Shown piece by piece: positions 21,799 to 33,400 of a stretch of 64,000 nucleotides of DNA; position 1 is the stretch's first letter, and the number at the start of each line of letters is the position of its first letter. Source of the stretch: Aplectana chamaeleonis (Eukaryota; Nematoda; Chromadorea; Rhabditida; Cosmocercidae); assembly GCA_029168955.1 (NCBI GenBank), contig JAPDOI010001158.1:152110-216109 (forward strand), written 5' to 3'. The position numbers and the translations under genes are program-made. The notes beneath the pieces were generated by a model. The model was not told the origin of the DNA. It was given only the letters and a program-made list of their open reading frames with translations, and did not search any database.

Positions 21799-22999
21799 CT
21801 CAGGAGTTTCGAGGCCTAAAGCTCACGGATAAGTCAGAGAAGACTGAAGCGGTAAAATCACAAAATCAGCTAAAAATCATTCGTTACGCTCTGTCGAAAA
21901 TTTTCGCAAACGCTGTCATCTATGTATGTATTTGACCCTGTGTATAGTTTTTGCAAGTCCCAACATCCTAATATGGGTTTGGACGGCGTCCGATCATAAC
22001 TCTGAGCTTAGTCAGCTGAATAAATGCTCTCCGCGTGTTTGGGTGCTTTTTGCCAACACTCACATACATTCGACATTCGCACCTGCTCTCCTAGTGTCAT
22101 CGATTTCATACCCCCATGCATTACATATGAGTTATGTTGTTAACCCAAGGTTTTCAATTGACGAAAATCATTTTAGGTCGGTTTCCTTCCTGACTGCCCT
22201 CAACAGAATTCCTTCCCGGAACCCCACGCGGAATTTCACAGCCCATTAATCTGACCCTAAAGACCCATTGCTAGGAGAACGTTTTTATCCGTGGGATACA
22301 CACGGCAACACAAGAAGGAACCGTGGTTGAAAACACTTCACAAGGCTACTACGTAAACCTCCGAACACAGTCCTGTACATGACTCATGTGTTCCTCTATT
22401 AGCACTTCATTATTCATGTCAAGACAGAAAAAAACTTTTTAACGATTCTTAGAGTGGCCCTATGATGCTGACTAAGGCCATTTTGAGGTGACTTAGAGTT
22501 CCTACTAGAAATTTCGAATTTTCGGGTGCATTGCACTCGATAGGTGAGTGGGCGTAGCCATTTTTCACTTTTTCCGCTGGAATGATCCGACTTTTTTAGA
22601 AATAATCCGCTTTTTTTCAATTGGGGTTTGTAAACACAATATTTCCATGAATCGAATATTCTAAACACCGGATAACTCAAATTTCCGAGCAATTTGGGTA
22701 CTCGATAAACACAACCAAATAATAAAAATTTTTGATAGAACTGAACACTTGAAAAATTCAATATTTCGGCTTCTCGAACAAACGGAATACATGCAAAAAT
22801 TAGCAAATTGGTTTTCCAAATATACTGATTATTCCAAAAAATGAACCACTCAATTAAAATTTTTGAATAACTCGATTGCTCGAAAGAAAAAGAAAAACTC
22901 AATTTTTTTTTCAAATCAATCAAAAAGAAAAATAGTATATATTCGAGTCCAAACCGAATCTGAAAATCGAACAACATGGGTCTTCGAATGTAGCGGTAT
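21799..22999. other. no gene recognised
   Basis: AT-rich. A long minus-strand frame (22414-23199) runs into the low-complexity foldback to its right and shows no domain. Confidence 0.35.
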
Positions 23000-23388
23000 C
23001 TCTGAGAGTTTCGACCGAGAAATAGCCGCGAAATGCCTGCTTGCCGCGTAATAGCCGCGAAGTAGCCGCCAAATAACGCTCGCCGCGAAATACCCGCGAA
23101 ATAGCCTAGAAATAGCCGCCAAATAATGCTCGCCGCGAAATAGCCCTTGGCCCCGCCCAACCGCTGGAGGCCCCAGGTGGTGGCTCGGCGAGCCGGCAAC
23201 AGTTGCGTCTTGGTTAATTTTGTTCACTTTTGAATATTTCTCGGTTATATCTCGGCTATTTCTCGGTTACTTCTTGTCCGTTCCGTGAGAAGCCGCGAAA
23301 TAGCCGGGAAATAGCCCACCAGGAGCCGCTGCGCAGGCTGATGGGCTATTTCGCGGCTATTTCACGGCCAAAACTCTCATAGATCTTT
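23000..23388. mobile_element. foldback element with CGCGAAATAGC repeats
   Basis: TIR-like CTCTGAGAGTTTCGACCG near 23006 returns as CGGCCAAAACTCTCATAG near 23380. The interior holds at least eight copies of CCGCGAAATAGC or close variants, in direct orientation on the left and inverted on the right. Confidence 0.65.
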
Positions 23389-23945
23389 CTAAAAAATTCA
23401 TTAACTCAAATTCTTGAATGAATCGAATATTCGGAAATCCTTTCCAAGTGGTTTGGTTCCTAGAATTGTTTAATAATCAGAATAAAGACCTATCTATACT
23501 CGCGAAAAAATAAGACAAGGCGGAAAAGCGAATTCTTGAAGTGCATCCGGAAAATTTGAGGCAACACTGGAATATGTTGAATATTCGAAAAACCGCATGG
23601 TTCACTATTCATATTGAAGGAATGTCTCGAAAAAAAATTAATTAAACAAATCATTGCGGTTACAGGAAAAAGTCAAATATCCAAGAAAACCAAGTTCGAA
23701 ATCGATTCAAATCAAGAACATTTTAGTGACCGGAAGTTCGAAATTTTACACAAAGATTCGAAAAAGTGACAAAATTTGATTTTTGGATCGATCCAAGTAT
23801 TTGAAAGCAGGATTAAGATTCTGAATGAATCGAGTGGCCCAAAAACTATGTACTAATCACAATTCTAGAACGATTCGAATGTTGAAAATCCTTTTTTTTA
23901 ACTAAGTGTACGACTTACTCGTTTCATTCTTAGTTCTGGTAATTC
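23389..23945. other. no gene recognised
   Basis: AT-rich sequence with many TTCGAA-type words. Nothing supported. Confidence 0.35.
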
Positions 23946-24535
23946 ACCTACTCAGAAAACCGCCGCATTCAATGCGTGTCAAGTATGCATTCAACTCGAG
24001 TGACCACACCCATCGAAAGGCTCCATCACAGGGGTACGTGCTCCAAACAGCAGCACGTGCTGCAAAATTTCTTAGCAGGAGCATGTGCCGCGAAATTCAA
24101 TCGCAGTAGTACGTGCTGTAAGGTACTCCAGCGCTACCGTTGCAGCACACAGACGCAACGCGGCTGGCACACCGATGTGCGACGCGGCCAGCTCGCCGAG
24201 CACCATCTGGGGCCGTCAGCGGATGCAGCGGAGCGGGTAAAGTACCGCAAAAATGGGTAATTAAACCGGCGAAGCTGCCGACCTCTCAGTTTCGTCTCAG
24301 GAGGGCATCGTATACTTTCCTTTTCTGGATAATCGTTTTGTCATCGAGTTGAATGTGTATCATGCACGCATTGAACTGCTTGTTTGTTGGGGCACGTGCT
24401 GTAATTTGGAACACAATAGTAGCACGTGCTCCCCTAGCAGCACGTTCCCTGACTGTGCTCGAAACCACATTGTCTTCGAGTTGAATGCATATTCGACACG
24501 CATCGAATGCGGCGATTGCCTGAGTAGTAGCGATC
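23946..24535. mobile_element. palindromic element with CACGTG cluster
   Basis: CTACTCAGAAAACCGCCGCA at 23949 and onward to CAACTCGAG returns inverted at about 24478-24533 (CGAGTTGAATGCATATTCGA to CTGAGTAG). The interior has about seven palindromic E-box-like sites (AGCACGTGCT, GTACGTGCT, GGCACGTGCT). No protein is conserved. Confidence 0.65.
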
Positions 24536-24654
24536 TAGGGTCCATTTAGCCCTCTCAGCAGGTAACCCATCCTTCTCCAAGGCTTACCAGGGGTGGTAGT
24601 GATTGGGTGTTTAACGCGAAATAACCGCCAACTTTTGTATGCAAATTTGAGACC

Positions 24655-24872
24655 AGAGGCCGGATTCATCAACGATAAAACCGTGGTTTCAGGGTATAAA
24701 TTGCTCCGCGGGGTAAATTTTTGCGATTCATCAGAAAATAAACCCCGATTTTTAGGGTCTATATGGGAGTATCCGATACATACGTTTGAGGTTTATTTTG
24801 GGGTATGGAGTGGAGTTATTTAAACTCGGGGTATAAATTACCCCAAATTTCGTTGATGAATCCGGCCCCAGG
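24655..24872. mobile_element. MITE with GGCCGGATTCATCAACG ends
   Basis: GGCCGGATTCATCAACGA near 24659 and TCGTTGATGAATCCGGCC near 24869 are exact inverted ends. The interior repeats GGGGTA.AAATT motifs. The flanking CCAGAG / CCAGGG could be a diverged target duplication, but this is weak. Confidence 0.7.
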
Positions 24873-24924
24873 GGTGATAGTTAATGGGTTTGAAAACGAG
24901 ACTAAACCGTGAGCTGACAGAGAA

Positions 24925-25110
24925 CATGAAAATAGAGTGTGAATGAAGAAAAAGATGGACAGATTCCAAAACAAGTCCTCCGAAGGAGTTTTCGATAGCT
25001 ATCAAGCTTTCTCTTCATTCACACCCTCTTTACATCTTCTCTCTCAGACCATTCATTCACACACTCTTTACATCCTCTCTGCCAGACCATTTACGACTTT
25101 TCGTTAGATC
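24925..25110. repeat. short tandem and inverted repeat
   Basis: CATTCACAC.CTCTTTACATC occurs twice (about 25015 and 25055), and its reverse complement lies near 24940 (GAGTGTGAATGAAG). Confidence 0.5.
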
Positions 25111-26110
25111 CACTAACTACCTCCCCAGATTTTCTAGCTGCGATGTCGGGAAACATTCAGTAGTTGATCACCCTTTCGGAATCCTGCAAACATTTTACTT
25201 GCTAAACATAGAAAACCGTTCAAACATTTGTTCCTCCCTTTACCCTGACCGATTCACAGAGTAATGAGCTTGGCGCCAGGTTAATGTGTCGTCTGCGAAC
25301 TGGTTGGTCTCCGACAACATAGACCACCCTCATCATGCCGGCCATGTGGAGGCGGCTCATCGTTCAATTGGATTTCCACAGCCTCGTAAAGCCGGTGGTG
25401 CTCATCGATTTCTGGCAAGGTCGTTCAGAATTAGCCCCCGTCCATCCAGCCCAAGCATGATTCATCCCTCGCGGCCGTTGGTCAGGTCCACCCCGCCCCC
25501 ACCTACAAGTCACTTCTCGTGCTTCACCTTGCTTGGTACCGCCTCCTTTTAGAAAAAGCCGCATTCACGTGGGAGGGGAATTTGGACTCGTTCTTTTCCA
25601 TGCTTTTGGCATAGGGTCGGACAGATTTCGTTTCGATCAAGACAGTCTTCAGACTATTCATCATATCTTCACTTACAGAATTTGTCTCAAGCTCTTGACA
25701 ACTGAAAAGGATTGAAAAACTCTTCTGCTTTTCCTGTACTCGACTTTGTGTATATTTTCCGAATTTTCCATTCTTCTAGCATTTGCGCTAATCAAAAAGT
25801 AATTTCTTTTTAATACTCACCGAATATTTTGCTAAGCAGAAGTTTACAAATATTCTCTATTTCGGAGTGAAATCTGTTTCCATTGATCGCATGCGTGTGT
25901 GCGCGTGTGCCCCGTCTCCCTCTCCCCCACGCTTCCTCACTGTCTCTCGTCTCGCTCCGCATACGCTTGCGAAGAAACAGAATCAACTTGAACTTAAAAA
26001 ACCACAATAGAGTTTTTTTCTTTAATTGGCTTCTTCGAAATAGAGGATACGTGAGCCTTTCGACTATTCGAAACTTTGATTGGTTATTGATTAGTTACGG
26101 CGATCGAGAG
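25111..26110. other. no gene; dispersed CT/GCGC-rich repeat at 25865-26050
   Basis: The stretch GTGTGCGCGTG, CTCTCGTCTCGC, CGAAGAAACAGAAT and TCGAAATAGAGGATA is shared with about 37045-37190 and, more weakly, 61450-61570. No conserved reading frame links the three copies. Confidence 0.5.
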
Positions 26111-26112
26111 TG

Positions 26113-27020
26113 TTGTATTTACGCGTGGGGACCATAGGTTCGTTGGGGTGGAGACAGCGGTCAGAGAGGTGAGGGTTGTTTACGATACCTGAGTGGGGAA
26201 TGGTTAAGGTTCCCTATAGACTTGCAAGGAAAATTTGACGTTTTCTCGATCCTCTTTTTATTGCATTTAATTTTGATGCATTTTTTTCGTTAGATGACTT
26301 CCTTTTGAAATTCACAATTCTTAATTATATGATCTGCCTAGGTCATGAAAAATTTCCTTCAAGCTGTCTTGGAGTCAAAATTTTTCAGAAATTTTTTTTC
26401 TGAAAAACTTTGACTCCGAAAATTCTGAAAAACTACCCGTTCTTCGCTCATAAAATTTTGCCCATCAAAGCGAATCCTTGGACGGAGCTGTGTCCAAAGT
26501 CTCCATGGCATTTTGCGTCGAATATTGTTTTCAATTTGAGGAAAATACGTTTCCAGTCTCTTAGCCGATTTCAAATTACGAAGAAACTTTCTTTCACCAA
26601 AAGCAATATCAGTTTTTCGTCCATAACCTTTTAATACTAAAAGATAGCCTTTTGGTGAAGGTTGTTTTCGGAATCCCCATAAAATTCTGCATCGATTATA
26701 AAGTGCGTTTTTTTCGCCTGAAATTATCGGTTTTTCGTCCATAACCCTTTTGTGTTTGGAGATAGATCTCTGGTGAGGGCTGTTTTCCGAATCTCCATGG
26801 GATTCTGCGTCGATTAGTGTTCCAAGTTTGGAAAAATATTTTCTCGATCCTTCAGCCTTATTCATTTTACGAAACACCGGTTTTTCGCCTATAAGTCTTT
26901 AACCGTTGAAGATAGGGTTCTTGTAAAGGTTGTTATCAGAATCAGCGTAAAATTGCGCGTCGACTCATATATCGGGTTCCTAACTTCGCTTACTCTATAA
27001 GCCAGCCAGGTCGGCATCGA
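26113..27020. repeat. inverted copy of the 14.3-15.2 kb repeat
   Basis: GGTTCGTTGGGGTGGAGACA near 26138 matches the reverse complement of about 15200. The order of GGTTGTTT, GAGTGGGGAATGG, AAATTTGACGTTTTCTCGAT and the AAGGTTGTTTTCGGAATCCC units then follows that of 15170-14340 inverted. It ends near GGCTTATAGAG-type sequence at 27000. Confidence 0.65.
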
Positions 27021-27430
27021 CATTCAGAGCATTTTTTAAAGTTCCTCAAGGCACCTGTTCAGATCAAAAACGACAAATATGCATTTTTTTGGATTTCAAA
27101 GATTGAAACAGTTTTGCCTCAAACTCCGTCCTGGGGGTCGGCAATTTAGGGCGCTGAACACGAATATGAGGTTCCTTAGTTGGTTTTCTGGAGGGCTTCT
27201 TCAAGTTATGGTCAGTAAAGTATCATTTATCCACAGTAACCTATCGTAATCTTTTGAAAAAAAAACGAACAAGGCCTTGTGTTCTTTCGCTCCCCAGCAA
27301 AGTTTGGGCTAAGAATGTTCCAATCTTTAGAACCCGAAATTCTATATTTTTGGTCGTTTTTTATCTATCCATTTGCATTAGGTATACCGGTTTTCAGAAA
27401 TCCTCTTTATGTTGGGATCAGTCCCTATCT
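27021..27430. other. no gene recognised
   Basis: AT-rich spacer. Nothing supported. Confidence 0.35.
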
Positions 27431-27671
27431 ATAGTCTATCTGAATGAGACTGTCCTCCCATGCGGTTGGCGTACGTGTCGAGCTGTCGTCGCCAAGGCAT
27501 TTTTTTTTTGAAAAGAGCCTTTTCACGGCTTCAAACCGCAGACTGGATCATTATTCACTATTCGCCTCATATTCCTGCCAGTTTATTTACAAATCTGAAA
27601 TATGGCTTCGCGACGGCCGCTCGACACGCACGTCGACCGCGTGGGCGGCCAATCCCTTCGGACGGACTGTA
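27431..27671. mobile_element. palindromic MITE, GTGTCGAGC family, copy 2
   Basis: Left arm with GCGGTTGGCGTACGTGTCGA and right arm with TCGACACGCACGTCGACCGC, ending in CTTCGGACGGACTGTAC. The centre is AT-rich and shares ATTATTCACTATTCGCC-type wording with the copy at 34889. Confidence 0.75.
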
Positions 27672-28685
27672 CATACAATACCACTCGTATGGTTGCGTCA
27701 ACGTTCCCCCGTCGATGGCCTAACTTCCCAAAAATGCCGCATTTTTCACGTACTCTTGAACGAAATTTTTTTGACATTCTCGAGACTTTCAAAAATTGTA
27801 TGTTTTGTAATCCTTATTTTACTTTTTCGTATTTGCTGTGCTTACCTTACTGACAAGCCTCGGATTAATTTCCCCATTTTCACCACAGAATTTTACGCCC
27901 TTTCTAGAATTCCCAATTTTTCTGAGAATTTTCACTTCACCTTGTTGTCCCGCGGGACATTTAGCGCTCGGCCCTGCATGGGATTATCCCAGCATAAACC
28001 AGAATTTCGAGAAATAGTATGTTGAGTCTTGTGGCGCAGGAGAAAAGAAACTATTCGAAGTTTGTTAAATCTCCTCAATGCCACTGGCTAGATCGGTAAC
28101 GACAAAACTATGTTTTTTGGTTTTTAGAAATTAAAACACTGTGAGTCCAAACATTTATCAGAAGCGTTATTTTTGGCACTCAACATCAATCCATTTCCAT
28201 TTTTTTTTCGCAAAATTACGGTAGGTTACTGCAGGTGAGTGACACTTTTCCGACCGTGACCTACTGGTCTTTTGGAAAGTGGAAACTGACCCCAAATTAC
28301 CTTTCTAGACAACTGTTGGGCTTAAAATGTTCTACATACTTTAATCCAAAAAGAAAATTTGCTATTCACGACATGCATTAGGGAAATTCAACAAACTTCA
28401 TTTTTTTCTCATCACCACCCCCATCCCTCCCTGCAACACCCAACAGACCTTTTTCCAAAATTCCTGGGATCACTCGAAGAGGGAACTCCATTTTCACCCA
28501 TTGTGATTGTCATTTCGTTCATTTTTCTGTAGTCTACCTCTTTTTTATTAGTCTATAATTGATTTTCTAGTGCTGAAGGTGCAGATATTTGACTTTCTAT
28601 AAGATTTTCTTAGAAATTTCGCTTTTTCGCGGTGTAATTGGCCACCTAAGTAGGTTAAAAGTGTATCCATCTGGGCATGCTAATG
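27672..28685. other. no gene recognised
   Basis: AT-rich, several short frames, no domain. Confidence 0.35.
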
Positions 28686-28689
28686 CTGG

Positions 28690-28930
28690 ACAGCCACTGG
28701 GGACTATACATTGAACCCGAATCGAAAAACGGATATCTGAATAATTTTTAAAACGGTGGTCGCGGATGCCTGATTCATCCGAATGAATTCAAAATAAAAG
28801 CAATGCTATTCCGGTACTACTTTCTACCACTTCGTCTCCTTTTGAATGCACTCGAATATCCACACCAATCGTATTTAAGATGAATCGTAAATACGTTTCT
28901 CGATTCGGGTCCAATGTATACTGGAGACCA
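28690..28930. repeat. diverged inverted repeat
   Basis: CTATACATTGAACCCGAATC near 28704 pairs with GATTCGGGTCCAATGTATAC near 28920, with an interior of about 180 bp. Confidence 0.55.
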
Positions 28931-28974
28931 AATTCGTAGTCGTATGGAAGGTCCGCGTTGTGCATACACTCCAC
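28789..28974 (-). CDS. unrecognised small open frame, possibly an exon
   Basis: About 61 codons, or about 73 if read from an upstream in-frame stop. The composition looks protein-like (PYDYEFGLQYTLDPNRETY near the start, then a mixed hydrophobic stretch and an acidic end) and no simple repeats are present. No domain was recognised. It overlaps an inverted repeat, which argues for transposon debris. An AG before AGGCTTAATGAC could be a splice acceptor, but no partner exon was found. Confidence 0.2.
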   Translation of the reverse strand: MECMHNADLPYDYEFGLQYTLDPNRETYLRFILNTIGVDIRVHSKGDEVVESSTGIALLLF

Positions 28975-30298
28975 GCCTGTTTGCGTAATGTCATTAAGCC
29001 TCTTTACGCGGATTTAGGTTTTCTGGCGAGACTTTACGATGCTCTCCACTCGATGAATAAAAATTCGATCACCTTAATGGGCACTTGTTAACTCATTCAA
29101 CTATTCGACTTCAAGTATTGTATTGAGATTCTTCATTTTTTAAGTTCTGTAAAAATTGGAAAATTTTAAAATGATATAAAAACAGCAGATTTTTTTTTCG
29201 AATGACCCTTGTGATTTTACAATATTTCTGACGAACAATTGGTTTTCTGCTTAGTCTTCAGTGTCAAATTGCTTTCTATGTTTCTATGTATATTATCTAT
29301 GTAGTTTAGGGAAAGTTAATTCGATTGTGACCTCAAAGTTGCCCCCAGCAGCTGGAAATTGTTTTTGGCACCCGAGTAATTTCCGTGACACTGCGGACTG
29401 CCCTTCGCGGTTGGCCATTAGTCTGTGGAAAAAGCTGGAATTGGCTGTCGCGATGACTCCGAACTTCTCTACAGCAGACCTAGCACTCTGACATTAGGTA
29501 AATTTCCTGATTTTCTCATCAAATAGGGAAAACTCTCTCCAAAATACATGCATATTGATGTTCCAATCATCTCCACTCAGAATACAGTTACAAATTGAGT
29601 TTTTTGCCAAAGTTCATTATAGTTCTCTTTTTCATTAACTTTGTAATGCTGTTCTTAACAATTTTTTTGTGTACTTGATCATTTTGGTTGTACACAGCTC
29701 CTTTGTTCAACTAGTCCATCATTCATTAATAAGTGCGCAGGTAACACCAGTTGTCAAAGGCAGATCGATAGGATGTTCTTACAAGAACCGCTTCCTGTCC
29801 TCAACAAGAATAGGGCGTATTTGCCGCGAAAGGCCTGCTCATCGTCTTCTAAAGTCCGCCTGTTGTTCTCGTCTTGTCGCGTTGCGTTCTTCATTCCTAG
29901 AGGCAGTGTTCTTGATGAAAAAGTTGCTCTTGTTCCGATCGAAACATAAGCATTGGGTCCTTGGTTAACCAGCCGACCCATTGGATCATCCCGCCCACGT
30001 CATGTAACAGTTGTCCAGCGTTCTCCAGAAGAACAGTTGCCGAATTTTTGAATATTCTTTGACGCGAAAGTTTTTAACAGCCTAGCATGTGCATTGTTCT
30101 ATATTATTTTCAAAAAGTTTCCGTTACAAGAAACAGAAAACAAAATCATTTCCGATGTTAGGGGGTTTGACGCTTTGTCTGCAGTCTACGGAAACACACC
30201 GAGCAGGCGTAATTGAATTTTTTAGAGTTTCCTTTAATAAGATCTTCTCTGGTATTTGGTTGGGTAGTTTTCCCTATTAACCTTTACTTAGTATACTT
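28975..30298. other. no gene recognised
   Basis: One stretch (29339-29491) follows a pyrimidine-rich run and stays open to a stop, but no domain or second exon supports it. The rest is AT-rich. Confidence 0.35.
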
Positions 30299-30575
30299 AG
30301 TGCTTCTCTGGGCCAAACTCCGGTCCGCCATTGCGTCTCGACACGCTTTGCGGCCGCGCGCATTCACGTCGGAAGAGTTTCCAGCGCCGCAGCCGCCGAT
30401 CTGTTGACTTTATGTGGGTTTAAGTAACTGTAAAGTAAACAAGATTGGAGAAAACTGTAAAAAAAGCCATATTGAGTCGGCTTTGGCACTGGAAACTCGA
30501 CTGACTCCAGCGCGTGCGGCCGCAAAGCGTGTCGAGACGCAATTGCGGACCGGAATTTGGCCCAGATAAGCACAG
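30299..30575. mobile_element. MITE, TGCTTCTCTGGGCC family, copy 1
   Basis: Arms of about 110 bp: TGCTTCTCTGGGCCAAACTC through GCGTCTCGACACGCTTTGCG on the left, and the inverse ending GGCCCAGATAAGCA on the right. The other copies are 40053-40322 and 52478-52748. It is non-coding. Confidence 0.85.
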
Positions 30576-30631
30576 TACTCAAAAACATCGAAAACTAGAG
30601 CACGGTTTTTATCGTGAATAGTGCTTCCAAT

Positions 30632-30785
30632 ACAGTTGGCACGGACAGCGCTGGCACTTTGCGTTCCTTACTGTGCGCTGGCGCAAACTCGATGCACGTA
30701 CTTTGTTACAACAATTGCGCACCGAGTTTACGCCTACGCATAATAAGTAACACAAAGTATCAGTAAGATCTGTGCCGACTTTATG
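30632..30785. mobile_element. palindromic MITE, GCGCAAACTCGGTGC family, copy 1
   Basis: GTTGGCACGGACAGCG and TGGCGCAAACTCG pair with CGAGTTTACGCC and GATCTGTGCCGAC. Related elements are at 38084-38228 and 52397-52823. Confidence 0.65.
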
Positions 30786-32940
30786 TACGCACTTGACAGC
30801 TATCCGCTTTCTATGGAACTCTTCTTATTCATTAGCTTCAAAGCCGGGACCGACTGGTCCGGCTGCACGCTGTGAAACACCAAGTGGTGTATCCTACACT
30901 TCTTTGGTTCGGTGAGGTGTTTAAAAGTAATAAGTCGATATTATGCGAAAGAAACCTCTAGTGCCAGCCAATAAGCGGACAGAGGTGGAGAGCACGAGAA
31001 ATTCTTACCGGGGCATAGGCAGATCTCTGCGTAATTTTTTGGCGACAGGCAGCCGACTGCCTTCTGCAGCCAGGCTATAGCACGCTGATACACACCGAAG
31101 TGGAAACCTACCAATGGCCGAAAGGAACAACCACATTTGAACCAACCAGTCATCGATGTTCCGATTTGCCCCGAGTACCGAGTTGCTCAGCCGGTTCGAC
31201 TGGACGCGGTCACTCCGAAGATTCATACACTCGACAAGTTGTTGAGGTCGTGCTATAGACTGCTTTTCTTCCGAATTCACAGTCAAGTCGCGCCCAGAAA
31301 GGGTCAGACCGTGGCTGTGTGCGATTCAAACGCGGAAGCTCCAGGACTGCACGGGGGCGAAAGTCGGTTCAACAGACAACCATCCTGCTGACGGTCCCCA
31401 TTCGCCCGCGCCACGATTTTCCCGTTGTCTTCGGATCTCCGCAGCTGCGTGTCGTTTTTCTAACACTCTCGTGCACATTCATCACAGCATCCAGCTACAA
31501 TTAGAATAGTATCTATCTAAGCAAATGAAGTGGAACCTCCTTTGGTCCAACGAGCGGTGTTAGTCCCTCCGTCGACTGCCTCGCCAAGAGGGATCCCGCT
31601 GTGAATCTCCCGCAGCGAGTCCGGACTGTGGAATTCTATTGCTTTCCATTGTGACTGGCATACCTACACTCCCTCTGAACACGCTGCTGGATCTTATTGA
31701 ACTCTGCTTTGCAATCTGATGAGAAAAAGTTCGAAAAAGTTCATTCTGTGTCATGTCCCTTTCTGCTAAGAATGGATTTTCGGATCTACATTAAAAAAAA
31801 CACTTTCGCCGTCTCTGCACTATTGACTCAGCTGCATATCTGCATGTGTACATGGTAAAATCGTAGTTTAGTTATTGATGAATCTGGTCGAATATTCGAC
31901 TTTTCGAACTCCGATCTGACTTTGACTTAGAGAGCGTACTGCAACGTCGCGCAGCGTTCGTGACGTCTCACTGGCGCCGTGCCGAAGGTTTGGGCGACAG
32001 CAGATTGAGCGATAATGCGCTGATATTTGTTCGCATTAAAATCCCGTATCAGGCGCTATTCATACTCCTCAGCGCCGGCGCGTGACGTGGGGACGTAGCG
32101 TGCGAGAAGTGAGCCTTAACATTATGAAGCGAGCAAAATCTGTGCACGCGATTAGACGCTGCGGACACCTCAACAGCCTGCGCTGCGTCGTGTGCGCTCA
32201 CGAGAAATGTGGTGATCGATAGGAGCACGCGATAGGCGCGCGGGCTGCTGAGTGGTCCTCTGCCATCTCTTTCGCGGCTACACCCACCATATCAGAGGAA
32301 AGTATTGGATTAATAATGATAATGATAGAAACGTCGTTACGGCCATCGCCGCCATTCTAAAGCAGGCATCACGCGCGAGCTGCGCGGGCGAGTACTCAGG
32401 CCATTCATACTCCGATGCCACGCTCACTCATCACGCGTGTGACGCGTCTGCATTGAGAAGCATGAGTAGCTCTTTAGATGTCCTTGACGCTGCTTTTTCA
32501 GTGTCGGGGTAGGCATTTTCAGTGCATTTTGATTCTAGCGAATATCCCATCTCACGATTACATTCGTATTTTGTACTTTTCTGTAGTCGAATTTCAGAAT
32601 AAAGTTGAGTTCTCGTCGGGCTTAGGTTTAGAGAACCTACCACAATGTCGCTCCGCTGGCACCACGTCGTACTATAGCTGCGCAGGAAGGTTGCCGGAGC
32701 CTGAAGCCATACTTTCTTGGCGGGCCGCGCGATGCAATATCCGCTACCAATATCGATTTCTTATCAGTACCTACTGCCGTCGCCGGAAATATGGTTCCGG
32801 CCTTACGCCGGTTGGTAGTGTCACGATTTCAACATTTCTGCTTGGCAGTGCCTGCGGCGTCGTTGTAGGCTTTTGGAGCCCGGTAGTATTTTGATGTTCT
32901 CGGATGGAAGCGCCGGTCGAAATAACGTCACTGAAAACCT
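30786..32940. other. no gene recognised
   Basis: Mixed-composition sequence with short frames on both strands and no domain. Near 32047 a single GGCGCTATTCATACTCCTCA matches the termini of the 43168-44022 element, so part of a related element is present. Confidence 0.4.
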
Positions 32941-32942
32941 TT

Positions 32943-33400
32943 CCGGGGGCGGCATGCATGAACGCTGCGAAGAAGATCAGTGAGCCGCTCCGCGTCCTCC
33001 GGGCGAAGCGTCGAGCCAGAGGTGACCTGAAAAGCATGCCGTCGACTTGACGTTGGGACGCAAACTCACTACACACAGCAAACCCTACGCCTAACAGCTG
33101 TTTTTTGATGTGGTCCTTATCTAGCACGGCTCTATTTCTGTGGAACTTAGGAGCGAAACGGGAAATTTATTCAAAAAATAATTAACTATAAGGAAGAAAT
33201 CAAAAAAGATCAAAGTTAAGCACGATTAAAATTCAAAACAAAAACAGTTAGGCGGGGAGTTCACCGTGCGTGGTGAGCTTGCGTTCTTACACAAAGGGGA
33301 CGGCATGTTTTTCGGATCACCTCTGGCTCGACGCTTCGCACGGAGAACGCGGAGCGGCTCCCTGACCTCCTTCGCAGCGTCCATGCATGCCGCCCCGGGC
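32943..33400. mobile_element. GC-rich palindrome with arms of about 130-185 bp
   Basis: GGCGGCATGCATGAACGCTG to AAGCATGCCGTC on the left, matched by GACGGCATGTTTTTCGG to CATGCATGCCGCC on the right, at close to 88 percent by eye. Pairing continues more weakly to about 33127 / 33218. Confidence 0.75.

Noticed and set aside
22414..23199. 261-codon minus-strand frame
   Set aside because: Its N-terminal part is the CGCGAAATAGC foldback repeat and the rest is AT-rich without domain features.
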